Notes: a model not told the origin generated them from the letters alone. 50,981 nt of DNA from Spirochaetales bacterium Spiro_10 (GCA_001604405.1 LVBL01000048.1:1-50981); one strand, 5' to 3'. Counted from the first letter of the stretch, positions 22,371 through 31,413 are shown. A program made the numbers and translations.

Positions 22371-24053
22371 CTAGAGAACGGAGATCCGGTCGCGTCCGGT
22401 TTTTTTCGCCTGGTACAAGGCCGCGTCGGCCCTGAGGAAGAGCCCGTCGAAGGAATCGTCGAGACGGTTTTCCGAGATGCCGATGCTGACCGTGATGGAT
22501 ATCGGCGAGCCCTCCTCGGAATAGGAGCAATCCGCGACGATGTCGTTCCGGATCGACTCCGCGATGAGGCGGGCCGCGGACTCGTTCGCGCCGGGAAGGA
22601 ATACGAGAAACTCGTCGCCGCCGTACCGGCACGCGATGTCGGTCTTGCGGATGTGCTTTTTGATCTTCGTTCCCGTCTTCGTCAGTATGAGGTCCCCCGC
22701 CAGGTGCCCGTAGGTGTCGTTGATCGTCTTGAAGTTGTCGAGATCGATCATGATCAGCGCCGAGTCGCTCGGGATTTCGCCGTCCGACTCGAGTCGCTTG
22801 ATGAGCTCGTTGAGATAACGCCGGTTATAGAGCCCGGTGAGGGGATCAGTCCGCGAGAGGTTGATGTAGTATTTCTCCCGCTCGAGCATCACGTCCTTCT
22901 CGCTCAGTTCCTTCCGCAGAAGGTCGAAGATCGCGAGCGTGAAGAGGAGGGAGTCGACGGACGTGCCGACGAGGAAGAAGTAGTTGGCGGAAATGCGCGC
23001 TTCGGCGTACGCGGAGGTCGACCATATCGTCGTCCCCGTGAAAAGGGCGACCCACGCGATCAGGTAGAATCGGACCTCGCGGTACCCGGAGACGTACAGC
23101 TTGACCGTCGTCGCCATGATGATGATGGGGACGATGAAGCCGGTGATATAGGCGATCTGGTTCGCGAGGTATACCTGCATCGAGATCCCGAGGGCGGTCT
23201 GGACGAGGAAGAGGCCGATGTTCACGTCGAGGATCGTGCTGACCGCGGGCAGCCGCTCCTTGAGGAAGAGGAAGCGCTTGGCGAACACCATCATCGATAT
23301 GCCGAATCCCGCGAGGCTGAGCCACAGGAGCGATTCGAGGAAATGGGGCGGCAGTCCCAGGAAATACATGAAGCCGTGAACCACGAGGTGATAGACCAGA
23401 AGCGACACGAGGTAGCACAGGTACACGAGGAAGTGCCTGTTGCGTATGACCATGAACGAGAACAGGTTGATGAAGATTATCGCGACGATGATGCCGAAGA
23501 ACACCCCGAAGACGAGATTCGTCCGGAACGAGCGGGCGAGCGCCTGTCTGGCCGTCACCGCGGCGAGGGGCACGAACATGATGGTGTTCGTGCGCACGCG
23601 CGCGTAAACGAATTCCCCCGAATCCGCGCCACGCGGAACGGGGATGTTCCGGATGCGCGTCTTGACCCGGTTCTCCCGCGCGTTTACGTACTTGCCCGCG
23701 CGCTCGTGCGTTCCGTCGGGGAACCAGACGTCGATGAACTCAAGGCTCGCGTTGTCGATCTCGATGAAACGGTCTTCGTCTTTCGGTGACGGCGCCAGCC
23801 TGAAGCGGATCCAGCACGCGGACTTCGTCCGGTTCCGGTAAAGCACCGGCCTTTCGAGGGGCTGAAAGAGGCCGTCGAGTTCCCGCAGCGATTCCGCGGA
23901 CTCCGCGTGGGTGACGTCTTCATAGAAGGATGGCTCGAGGATGCCGGAAGCGGCCGTACCCGTCGACTGCCGCGGAATATACGCGACCAGGAAGCTGGCG
24001 AGGATGCAAAGCCCCGAGAGGGAAAAGATAAGGATATCCTGTTTATGTTTCAT
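22371..24053 (-). CDS. 7TMR-DISM sensor diguanylate cyclase (GGDEF)
   Basis: Start ATG 24053 (MKHKQDILIFSLSGLCILAS) with GGGTGGCG upstream; a longer frame starts at 24110. After one N-terminal membrane segment there is an extracytoplasmic 7TMR-DISMED2 domain (about 55-180; CWIRFRLAPS, FIEIDNASLEFIDVWFPDGT), then a seven-helix DISM membrane module (about 185-390). The GGDEF domain closes it: LTGLYNRRYLNELIKRL, MIDLDNFKTINDTYGHLAGD and RYGGDEFLVFLPG, with an RKTD inhibitory site five residues before GGDEF. It should make c-di-GMP in response to an envelope ligand, possibly a carbohydrate. It is transcribed alone, divergent from the sigma-54 cluster. Confidence 0.9.
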   Translation of the reverse strand: MKHKQDILIFSLSGLCILASFLVAYIPRQSTGTAASGILEPSFYEDVTHAESAESLRELDGLFQPLERPVLYRNRTKSACWIRFRLAPSPKDEDRFIEIDNASLEFIDVWFPDGTHERAGKYVNARENRVKTRIRNIPVPRGADSGEFVYARVRTNTIMFVPLAAVTARQALARSFRTNLVFGVFFGIIVAIIFINLFSFMVIRNRHFLVYLCYLVSLLVYHLVVHGFMYFLGLPPHFLESLLWLSLAGFGISMMVFAKRFLFLKERLPAVSTILDVNIGLFLVQTALGISMQVYLANQIAYITGFIVPIIIMATTVKLYVSGYREVRFYLIAWVALFTGTTIWSTSAYAEARISANYFFLVGTSVDSLLFTLAIFDLLRKELSEKDVMLEREKYYINLSRTDPLTGLYNRRYLNELIKRLESDGEIPSDSALIMIDLDNFKTINDTYGHLAGDLILTKTGTKIKKHIRKTDIACRYGGDEFLVFLPGANESAARLIAESIRNDIVADCSYSEEGSPISITVSIGISENRLDDSFDGLFLRADAALYQAKKTGRDRISVL

Positions 24054-24280
24054 CGCCACCCGTACGATCAGGGTATTATCCGGTCCATCAATCGTTTTGT
24101 CAAACCGCATATAATCTGAATTTAAGGATGGGAAAGAATTGCCCGCGAGGGAAAATTTTGCTCGTTGCCGGATGACCCTCGCGAGGTGATGTATACGAGG
24201 AAATGGAGATTAATAGGCGCAATCCCGCGAATATGCGCGATTTGCAGCCGGTTTTCGCGCCTTGAGCCGTTGCGGGCATG

Positions 24281-24297
24281 TTGGCATGGTTCTTGCT
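24281..24297 (+). promoter_or_regulatory. Sigma-54 (RpoN) promoter
   Basis: TTGGCATGGTTCTTGCT matches the -24/-12 consensus TGGCAC-N5-TTGCA, with GG at 24283-24284 and GC at 24295-24296 exactly ten bases apart. It lies about 44 bases before the ATG of the exported Arg/Asp-rich protein. The adjacent operon encodes a sigma-54-dependent activator. Upstream, around 24219-24246, an imperfect dyad (CAATCCCGCG ... CGCGATTTG) could be the activator site. Confidence 0.8.
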
Positions 24298-24340
24298 AAG
24301 TAATGGCAGGGAGCGATTACGCTCACCGAAGGAGTACTAC

Positions 24341-24811
24341 ATGAAAAAGACATTGACCCTGTGCGGGATGATCCTGGTAGCCGCCGTCGCCTTCGCGAAC
24401 GGTGCCCGTGACTCGCGGACCGTCGAGGGCAAACTCGTGATCGCGGATTCCGTTCCGACGGTAACGAACGGCAAGGAATCGTGGGCCCTGCCCCCCGGTC
24501 CGTTCTTTCAGGTCGCGTGGGAGAACGGCCTCAAGGCCGGCGACACCATCAAGATCGAAGGGTTCGTATTCGACGGTCCCCGCGCTGACGGGGACGGCGA
24601 CGCGGACAAGACGATGATGATCATGCCGACCAAGGTGTGGGCGAACGGCAAGGAACTGGACCTGTCGAACGTGGAGCGGGGCGGCCGCGGACCGGGCTTC
24701 GGCGACTGCCGGGGACCCGACAACAGGCGCGATCGGCGTGATCGCTGCGATCGCTTTGACCGACGGGACGATCGCCGCGAGCGCCGCGCCGATCGCCGGG
24801 ACCGGCGCTAA
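24341..24811 (+). CDS. Small exported protein with Arg/Asp-rich tail
   Basis: AAGGAG precedes ATG 24341. Signal peptide MKKTLTLCGMILVAAVAFAN, then a domain of about 85 residues (VEGKLVIADSVPTVTNGKES, FFQVAWENGLKAGDTIKIEG) with an OB-like strand pattern, and a 35-residue C-terminal tail made of Asp-Arg repeats (RRDRRDRCDRFDRRDDRRER). The family is not recognised. It is the first gene after a sigma-54 promoter and is followed after 81 bases by a kinase/activator pair. By analogy with ZraP beside ZraSR, it could be a periplasmic effector or feedback partner of the sensor kinase. That analogy rests on layout only; there is no sequence similarity to ZraP. Confidence 0.75.
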   Translation: MKKTLTLCGMILVAAVAFANGARDSRTVEGKLVIADSVPTVTNGKESWALPPGPFFQVAWENGLKAGDTIKIEGFVFDGPRADGDGDADKTMMIMPTKVWANGKELDLSNVERGGRGPGFGDCRGPDNRRDRRDRCDRFDRRDDRRERRADRRDRR

Positions 24812-24892
24812 TCCGGTCGGCCCGGTCGGCCGGGGGACGTCCTTGCGACCGGGCCGGTGGCGGTATACACTGAGACGTATGGGGTTCAATCG

Positions 24893-26302
24893 ATGAGGGA
24901 CACCGGGCATACCGTTCAAAATCGCGTGGTCGCGACGGGGATTATCGTCGCGGTCGCGCTTTCCCTTTTGTTCGCCGTCCTCCTCTTCGGTCAGGACTCG
25001 ACGCGGTTCCGGCGCGAGGCGGAATTCCACGCGTATCGCGTCATGACCGGCGTTCTTGACCTCTACGCCTTCGATCCCGAATTCGACCCCTCGCTCCGCG
25101 AGGACCTGAACGGTTTCGGCGTCTATTCCGGTTCCGGGACCGCCCTGTACCGCTGGGGTACGGCGCCCGAGTCGCTCGAGAATCCCTCGCGGGTCGGCAC
25201 CTCCGCCCTCGTGCGCGTACAGGACCGCTCGGTCGTCATCATCCGGAAGATGGGCGCGATGCCCGGCCCGCGCATGCGCCACGGTCTGTTCGGCGTCCCG
25301 GGCGAGGAGCCCCGCATGGCCGACGACCGGCTCATGGGGGAGCTCCTTCCCGACGCCCTCGGTCACCCGATGCGAGGCCGCGGGGACGCGCCGCCGGGCA
25401 GACGTTCCCCGATGGGCGGCATGTCCGTGCGCATGAGCCGGTACGTCTTTGCCGACGTGGGCATGGAATCCTTCTTCCGCGCGCGCAGGTTCAGGTCCCT
25501 TTCCCTCGCGGTCCTGATCGCGGTATTCGTCGCGAGCCTCGCGCTCGCCCTCGTGTACTCGCGGCGGATCGCGCGGTACCGCGCGCGCGAGGCGGAGAAC
25601 GCGCACCTCGTGCAGTTGGGAGAGGCCGCGCGGACGCTCGCCCACGAGATCAAGAATCCCCTCGGCGTGATCCGCGTCCAGTGCGCCACGCTCGGGAAGA
25701 CGCTCCCCGACGCCTACAAACGGAACGTCTCGGTCATCGAGGAGGAGACGGCGCGCCTTGCCCAGCTGACGGACCGCCTGCGCGATTTCCTGCAGAACTC
25801 GGAGGGCGCGCCGCGCCTCGTGTCCGCTGCCGGGGTCGTCGCGCGGTGCGCCGACCGCTACGCGGGCAGGGCAGTCGTGGCGCCCTGGCATGGCGGCGAG
25901 GTGACGGTCCGCGTCGACCCCGACCGGCTCGTGCAAACCCTCGACAACCTCCTCGCGAACGCCCTCGAGTCCGGTTCGCCCGAGCCGCCGACGCTCTCGC
26001 TCGAGACGCGGCAGGGGAAGGCCGTGTTCGCGGTAGCGGACCGCGGGAGCGGCGTCGCGCCCGAACACCGCGCGAGCCTCTTTACGCCGTTTTTCACGAC
26101 GAAGCCGAGGGGCTCCGGCATCGGACTCGCGCTTGCCCGCAGGTACATGGAACTCGCGGGGGGCTCGCTCGTGTATTCCGAGCGTCCGGGCGGCGGAAGC
26201 CTCTTCGTGGCGACCCTGCCGCTCGCGGCCGGCGCGGCGGAGGCGGCTTCAAAGACTGCGGCGGATGGCCTTGCCGGGGAGGGGGACGCGGATGGACGGT
26301 GA
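24893..26302 (+). CDS. NtrB-type sensor histidine kinase with Met/Arg-rich periplasmic domain
   Basis: Start ATG 24893 (MRDTGHTVQNRVVATGIIVA). TM1 about 10-34, a periplasmic domain about 35-200 and TM2 about 203-225. The periplasmic part contains a stretch rich in Met, Pro, Gly and Arg (KMGAMPGPRMRHGLFG, then MRGRGDAPPGRRSPMGGMSV), which could bind soft metal ions. The kinase core has H251 in LAHEIKNPLGVIRVQ, NLLANALESG, ADRGSGVAPEH and FFTTKPRGSGIGLALARRY. The gene overlaps the response-regulator gene by 11 bases, so they are cognate. No PAS domain is seen. The ligand is unknown; a cation or envelope-stress signal is an inference from the loop composition and the operon layout. Confidence 0.88.
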   Translation: MRDTGHTVQNRVVATGIIVAVALSLLFAVLLFGQDSTRFRREAEFHAYRVMTGVLDLYAFDPEFDPSLREDLNGFGVYSGSGTALYRWGTAPESLENPSRVGTSALVRVQDRSVVIIRKMGAMPGPRMRHGLFGVPGEEPRMADDRLMGELLPDALGHPMRGRGDAPPGRRSPMGGMSVRMSRYVFADVGMESFFRARRFRSLSLAVLIAVFVASLALALVYSRRIARYRAREAENAHLVQLGEAARTLAHEIKNPLGVIRVQCATLGKTLPDAYKRNVSVIEEETARLAQLTDRLRDFLQNSEGAPRLVSAAGVVARCADRYAGRAVVAPWHGGEVTVRVDPDRLVQTLDNLLANALESGSPEPPTLSLETRQGKAVFAVADRGSGVAPEHRASLFTPFFTTKPRGSGIGLALARRYMELAGGSLVYSERPGGGSLFVATLPLAAGAAEAASKTAADGLAGEGDADGR

Positions 26303-27659
26303 AAACAGGTCGAGGATCCTCATTGTCGACGACGAGAAGAACCTGCGCGAGTCGCTCGGCGAGTATCTGGCCCTCGAGGGCTTCGCCTGCGAGCTCGCCG
26401 CAGACGGGCAGGCCGCCCTCGGGCTTCTCGGCGCGAGCGTCTTCGACGCGGCCGTCGTCGACCTGCGCCTCCCCGGGATGGACGGGCTCGAGCTACTGTC
26501 CGCGATACTCTCCGAATGGCCCTCGCTTCCCCTGGTGATGATGAGCGCGCACGGGGGCATCGCGGACGCCGTCGAGGCCATGAAGCGCGGAGCCGTCGAC
26601 TACCTCGTGAAGCCCTTCGATCCCGCCGAACTCGCCGTGCGCCTCGCGCGCGCCGTGTCGGAGAGAAAACTCGTCCGCGCCGCCGAGATCGGCCGGAGGC
26701 TTTCCGGCGGCTCCTGGCTCGGGGACTCCCCCGCGATGCGTTCCGTGGCGGAACTCGTCGGCAAGGTCGCGCCGATATCCTCGACCGTCCTCGTGACGGG
26801 GGAGAGCGGCACCGGCAAGGAGGTGGTCGCGCGGGTGATCCACCGGCGCTCGTCCCGGGCCGACGGTCCCTTCGTCCCGGTAAACCTCGGGGCCCTGCCG
26901 GAAGGCCTGGTCGAAAGCGAGTTGTTCGGGCACGAGAAGGGCTCCTTTACCGGGGCGGACGCGCGGCGCCAGGGGTACTTCGAGCTTGCCTCGGGCGGGA
27001 CGCTTTTTCTCGACGAGCTCGGCGAGATGCCGCTCCCCGCGCAGGTGCGCCTCCTTCGCGTGCTGCAGGACCGCGTCATCACGCGCGTGGGCGGCTCCCG
27101 CCCCGTGCCCGTCGACGTCCGCATCATCGCCGCGACGAACCGCGACCTCGAGGCCGCCGTGAGGGACGGCCGCTTCCGGGAGGATCTCTATTTCCGGGTA
27201 AACGTGCTCAGGATCGCCCTGCCCCCGCTCCGCGACCGCCGCGAGGACATCGTCCCGCTCGCCGGCATGTTCCTCTCGCGGTTCGCGCGCGAGACGGGAA
27301 AGGACGTGACGGGCTTTGCCGCCGAGGCCCTCGCGGCGCTCGGCCGCTACCGGTATCCGGGCAACATACGCGAACTCGAGAACGCGGTCGAGCGGGCGGT
27401 GATCCTCTGCGACGGACCGCTCGTGCGGCCGGCCGATCTCGGCTTTCCGGAGGAATTGCCCGCGACGGAACCCGCGGTGGACCGCGCCTCGGACGAGCCG
27501 GTGAGCATACGCGACGCGGAGAAGGCCGCTGTCGCCGCCGCCCTTGCCCGGAACGGGGGCCATCGCGAGCGGACGGCCCGCGAACTCGGGATCACCCGCC
27601 GGACCCTCCTTACCAAGATGAAGGAGTACGGTCTGACGGGGGACGCGGGCGGGGCCTGA
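26292..27659 (+). CDS. Sigma-54-dependent response regulator (NtrC family)
   Basis: 455 residues; ATG 26292 lies inside the end of the kinase gene. The receiver (about 5-120) has DD at 13-14 and phospho-acceptor D57 (VVDLRLPGMDG). The AAA+ domain (about 145-380) shows Walker A GESGTGKEVVARVIH, the sigma-54 contact loop as GSFTGA instead of GAFTGA, Walker B GGTLFLDELGEMPL, and R-finger regions. A Fis-type helix-turn-helix ends the protein (GGHRERTARELGITRRTLL). GSFTGA is a common natural variant and is functional elsewhere. It should activate the sigma-54 promoter at 24281 and so close a feedback loop with the kinase and the exported protein. Confidence 0.92.
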   Translation: MDGENRSRILIVDDEKNLRESLGEYLALEGFACELAADGQAALGLLGASVFDAAVVDLRLPGMDGLELLSAILSEWPSLPLVMMSAHGGIADAVEAMKRGAVDYLVKPFDPAELAVRLARAVSERKLVRAAEIGRRLSGGSWLGDSPAMRSVAELVGKVAPISSTVLVTGESGTGKEVVARVIHRRSSRADGPFVPVNLGALPEGLVESELFGHEKGSFTGADARRQGYFELASGGTLFLDELGEMPLPAQVRLLRVLQDRVITRVGGSRPVPVDVRIIAATNRDLEAAVRDGRFREDLYFRVNVLRIALPPLRDRREDIVPLAGMFLSRFARETGKDVTGFAAEALAALGRYRYPGNIRELENAVERAVILCDGPLVRPADLGFPEELPATEPAVDRASDEPVSIRDAEKAAVAAALARNGGHRERTARELGITRRTLLTKMKEYGLTGDAGGA

Positions 27660-27669
27660 CGCGAGCCTT

Positions 27670-28002
27670 CTATTTCATGCGCAGGTTCTCGGCCGCCTCG
27701 GGACACATCTCGTGGAACGACGAGACGGTCTTGCACGGATACTCCGCGCAGGCGCCGCAGTTCGCCGCTCCCTTCCCGATGGCGCATTTCCGCATCTCGC
27801 ACTCGGCGCAGTGGCCGATCTGGACCCCGTCAGTCGCGAAACAGCCGTGGCAGTTGATCATCTCCGGGGTAAAGGCGAAGTTGAAGAGCTTGGCCCACTC
27901 GTTCGCGACGCTTTGCCTCAGCGCGTCGTCGTTCGTCTTCGAGGCGATGAAAGCCCCGCATTTCGAGCAGTCGAGCCCGCAGGCCGCAAGGATTTTTTCC
28001 AT
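27670..28002 (-). CDS. DUF3795 cysteine-rich protein
   Basis: A 110-residue protein with eleven cysteines: AACGLDCSKCGAFIAS, MINCHGC, GHCAECEMRKCAIG and ANCGACAEYPC. This is the DUF3795 pattern, taken to bind zinc or an iron-sulphur cluster; function unknown. GGAGGAA precedes ATG 28002. It lies 65 bases downstream of a WYL regulator on the same strand, a neighbourhood often seen for DUF3795 genes in clostridia and spirochaetes, so the regulator probably controls it. It ends ten bases from the convergent sigma-54 activator. Confidence 0.85.
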   Translation of the reverse strand: MEKILAACGLDCSKCGAFIASKTNDDALRQSVANEWAKLFNFAFTPEMINCHGCFATDGVQIGHCAECEMRKCAIGKGAANCGACAEYPCKTVSSFHEMCPEAAENLRMK

Positions 28003-28067
28003 GGTTTCGATTCCTCCGTCGGTATCGTGATGGTCCCATTCTCGCACGCGAAAGCTGACATCCTGTG

Positions 28068-29000
28068 TCAGTCTTTCCGGGAATTCGCCGCGGCGGTCTC
28101 GCGGGCGTGGACGAGGAGGCGGTCGCGCAGGTGTCCGGGCCCGGCGACCGACACCGCGCCCGGCAAGCCCATGAGCCAGGACACGAACCAGTCGCCGACG
28201 GGAAACCGGGCGCGAACGAGCAGGCGGCCGTCTCCCCGGTCCTCCACGCACTCCGCGTCGAAATATTCCGCGAGCCGCCCCCGAGCCTTCGCGTCGACCG
28301 TGAAGGAGACATCCTCCTGCGGCTCCTCCTCCCATTGCAGTGTCCACGGCCTGAGCGAGAGATCCGCCTCCGGGGCGGTTCTGGCGAGGCCGGTCGGGGT
28401 GACGGAGGCGAGCCGGGTAATGCGGAAACAGCGGAACGCGGAACGGAGCCGGCACCAGGCGTAGACAAACCAGGACTGCCAGTAAAAGACGAGGGCGAGC
28501 GGCTCGATGTCCCGCGTCGTTCTCGAGCCGTTTGCGTCGCAGTATTCGGCGCGGACGACCGTTCCCCCCGCGATGGACGCGTTCAGCGCGTCTATCGTCC
28601 CCTTTTCCCGGCTTGAGGGCGCGAGCTCGATAAAGACCCGGCTCTCCGGGCAGGGGATGCCCTTCCGGTCCGACTCGCCGAGGAGGAGGGCGAACTTCCG
28701 CTTCAGGTCCTCGATCTCGTTTCTCGGGCATATGCCCGAAAGACCGTCAAGGGCCGAAAGGACGCGGCTGACCTCGCCGGTGCGGAGCGTCTGGCCCGTC
28801 ATGCGGAAGCCCTCCACGAGGCCGAAGCCGCCGTCACGGCCCGTGGTGGCGTAGACCGGGATGCCGGCCTCGGCGAGGGCATCGACGTCGCGGTACACCG
28901 TCCGTACCGAAACCTCGAGCTCCTCCGCGAGCTCGCGCGCGGAAACCCGTTTGCCGGAAAGGAGGATCGTCAGGATGGAGAGAAGCCGCTCCGCTTTCAT
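28068..29000 (-). CDS. YafY-type transcriptional regulator (HTH + WYL)
   Basis: 310 residues from ATG 29000 (MKAERLLSILTILLSGKRVS); another ATG lies three codons earlier. A DeoR-like winged helix-turn-helix (about 1-60; ARELAEELEVSVRTVYRDVD) is followed by a WYL domain (about 135-220; VVRAEYCDANGSRTTRDIEP, LALVFYWQSWFVYAWC) and a C-terminal WCX extension. Here the WYL tripeptide reads WFV. WYL domains bind single-stranded nucleic acid or small nucleotides in known cases. It probably regulates itself and the DUF3795 gene. Confidence 0.88.
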   Translation of the reverse strand: MKAERLLSILTILLSGKRVSARELAEELEVSVRTVYRDVDALAEAGIPVYATTGRDGGFGLVEGFRMTGQTLRTGEVSRVLSALDGLSGICPRNEIEDLKRKFALLLGESDRKGIPCPESRVFIELAPSSREKGTIDALNASIAGGTVVRAEYCDANGSRTTRDIEPLALVFYWQSWFVYAWCRLRSAFRCFRITRLASVTPTGLARTAPEADLSLRPWTLQWEEEPQEDVSFTVDAKARGRLAEYFDAECVEDRGDGRLLVRARFPVGDWFVSWLMGLPGAVSVAGPGHLRDRLLVHARETAAANSRKD

Positions 29001-29117
29001 GGGGAACATGATACACCGGCGGGGCCGTTCGGGGAAATCCCGTTTGCGGATTCCGGGGCTGATCCCGCGGAGAAATCCCGCTGGCTAATTTGCGCAAACG
29101 GGGATAAAATTGTCCGC

Positions 29118-30424
29118 ATGGACGAAAAACGGCTCTACGGAAACAGCATCCCGCGCGAGATCGTGCGCGCGGCCGAACGGCGATTCGCGCGATACGCGAA
29201 GAAATTCAGCTTCGATCCCGGCAAGAGCCCGACGCTCTCCGCCTACCCCGAGGGGTTCGGTTTTGAGGACTTCGGGATACAAACCGTCCGCGAACGGTCC
29301 GACGAGCGGCCCGGAGGCGTTCCCCTTGACGCGCAAAAGGGAGTCGTGCTTGGTACCATCCGCATGGGCTTCGGCCATTGCCGCATGGCGATCGCCCTTG
29401 CCTCGGCCGCGCACTCGATGGGCTACGTCCCCTACTGGCTCGACTTGATGTCCTTCCCCGAATACGCGGCGAGCAAGACGATCAAGTACCTCGAGGACCT
29501 CTACAACCTCGGCTCGCGCCTTTCCCAGCGCTCGAGGCTGTTCAACTCCCTCGTGTGGGAATACGTGACGAACGGCGCCGCGCGGAAGCTGTCGTTCTCG
29601 GTGGAGGAAGACGCCCTCTCGCGAATCTTCGTTCCGCTCTACCGGGACATACCGAGGGACATGCCGTTTTTCTCGACGCATCCGTGGACCGGGCACGCGG
29701 CGCGGGGCGCCGGCATGACCGACGTCGTGACGATCATCCCCGACAACTTCCCGCTCGCCTTCCACGTCGTGGAGGGCAGCCACCACGTCGTGCAGTCACC
29801 CTCGGCCTACATGGGCTACCGCACCTTCCACTCGATGGGAAACGGGCTCCACAGGTGCTCCGCTTCGCGGACATCGCCCGGACCTGCAAGGACGCTATCG
29901 AGGGGGGCAAGGTTTCGCTCTTCGTGAACATGGGCGACCACAAGGGACGATGGGCAGAGCTCGAGGCGATGTTCAGGGCCGACGGCATCTCCTGGACCCT
30001 GCATTCCGACTGGAAGGAAACGCGCGCCTTCATCGACGAGGCCGCGGTCTCGCGCATCTCGGGCGTTCACGTCTTCCTGCACGACGACTTCTACAGCGCC
30101 GTGTACGCGACGAACCTCCTGATGCGGGTGTGCGACGTCATGGTGACCAAGCCGAGCGAGCTGTCGTTCTATCCCGTCCCGAAGCTCTTCATCCAGCGCG
30201 TCGGCAGGCACGAGGCATGGGGGGCGATCCGGGGCGCCGAAATCGGCGACGGAACGATCGAGACCGCCTCCGTCACAGGCCTGCACCGGATACTCAAGAT
30301 GCTCGTCGAGGACGGCGACCTTCTGGAGCTCTACTGCTCGCATATCGTGAGAAACAAGAAGGACGGGATTTACGACGGGGCGTACAACGCCATGAAGGTG
30401 GCGCTCAAGCTCAGGCAACCGTAG
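29118..30424 (+). pseudogene. MurG/MGDG-synthase-like glycosyltransferase broken by a frameshift
   Basis: The first part (29118 to about 29850) reads MDEKRLYGNSIPREIVRAAE, with VVLGTIRMGFGHCRMAIALA, the Gly/His loop of MurG-like GT-B enzymes, and HPWTGHAARGAG. Near 29825-29855 the frame shifts: SMGNGLH ends sense, and the second frame takes over at VLRFADIARTCKDAIEGGKV and runs to 30424 through SLFVNMGDHKGRW and TKPSELSFYPVPKL, a GT-B donor-site region. Both parts are plausible coding sequence. Joined length is about 435 residues. The abrupt join could be a single-base error, a real frameshift or a small deletion; some coding sequence may be missing between the halves, since the linker is short. 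Only raw reads or a relative can settle this. Confidence 0.75.
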
Positions 30425-30467
30425 ACGGCGCCCGTCCGGCTTGAGCGGTCCGGCTTAACGGGCGGTG

Positions 30468-31199
30468 TCAGTTTACCCGTACCACCGAGGCGACGCGTCC
30501 GTCTTTCGTGTAGACCCGTTCCTCGTTCGTCGTGTCGGGAAGCTGGCTCATCCCCTCGAAGAAGGCGTAATACCAGGTGCCCCGGGGAAGGGGCAGGTAG
30601 ATCTCGTACCGTCCCGGCGCGGTCTCTTCCATCTCGTACATGAAGGGATCCCAGTTGTTGAAGGTCCCCGCGAGGCGGATCGACGATCCCGCCCGCGCCT
30701 CGCAGGCGAACCTGACGAGTCCTCCGTCGGCTTCCTTGGTCTTGAACGGTTCGTACCGTTCGACCGCGACTGTCGAGACGCGCATGCCGTTTTCGTAATC
30801 GTATTCGGAGGATGCGTTGAGGGGGTCGACCGTCCACAGCCCGTCGATTACCATCCGGTAGCGCAAGGTGTCGACGGAGGGCGGAACCTCCGCTATGAAG
30901 AAGAGGACCGAGTTCACGCCGTTGCCCGTTTCGTCAAGCCGCGGTTTTCCCGACTCGTCGAGCCTCGTAAGGCGCTTCAGGGAGTGGATCCTTCGGTAGT
31001 TTTCGTGCTCGAACGAGATCCCAACGTGACGGGCCGTTCCCGCCGCCGTAAAGACGACGTACCGCCCGGAGACGACCGGGGCCTTCTCCCGGGAGATTGA
31101 CATGACGAGCTCGTTGTACGCGACTGACTCGATGCCCGCCGCCGTCGCTCCCGTCGCGGCGGCCGCAAGGGCCGCGGCGAGTAATAGTGCTTTTTTCAT
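30468..31199 (-). CDS. Secreted protein with C-terminal glycogen-binding (CBM48-like) domain
   Basis: 243 residues; signal peptide MKKALLLAAALAAAATGATA. Two immunoglobulin-like regions follow. The first (about 50-145) has VLFFIAEVPPSVDTLRYRMV and DGLWTVDPLNASSEYDYENG, which resemble isoamylase N-terminal modules. The second (about 165-240) reads IRLAGTFNNWDPFMYEME, then GRYEIYLPLPRGTWYYAFF, the classic AMPK/CBM48 pattern with conserved Trp residues. There is no catalytic domain. It may bind alpha-glucan or serve as a structural envelope protein. GGCGGAGAAC precedes the ATG. A GCCCGT/ACGGGC repeat lies in the convergent gap before it (30429-30462). Confidence 0.82.
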   Translation of the reverse strand: MKKALLLAAALAAAATGATAAGIESVAYNELVMSISREKAPVVSGRYVVFTAAGTARHVGISFEHENYRRIHSLKRLTRLDESGKPRLDETGNGVNSVLFFIAEVPPSVDTLRYRMVIDGLWTVDPLNASSEYDYENGMRVSTVAVERYEPFKTKEADGGLVRFACEARAGSSIRLAGTFNNWDPFMYEMEETAPGRYEIYLPLPRGTWYYAFFEGMSQLPDTTNEERVYTKDGRVASVVRVN

Positions 31200-31380
31200 C
31201 GTTCTCCGCCGAAATCGTGAGTCTCCGCCGACGCGACGCCGTATCGAGCATCGCGCTTCGCGGCCGGTAGTTCTTTACAATTGTCGGATTATCCTGCAAA
31301 ATCTTGAGATACCCGCCGCCTTAATGGAAATAAAGACGGCCGGGTACGTTCCCCGGTAAAGTGGCGACGCGAAAAACCGA

Positions 31381-31389
31381 TGATATACT
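31381..31389 (+). promoter_or_regulatory. Extended -10 promoter for the FlcA-like gene
   Basis: TGATATACT is an extended -10 (TGn + TATACT) 25 bases before ATG 31414. No -35 is evident. The 31200-31413 gap holds nothing else I can name. Confidence 0.4.
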
Positions 31390-31413
31390 GAATACGATTC
31401 GATCAGGGAAACA

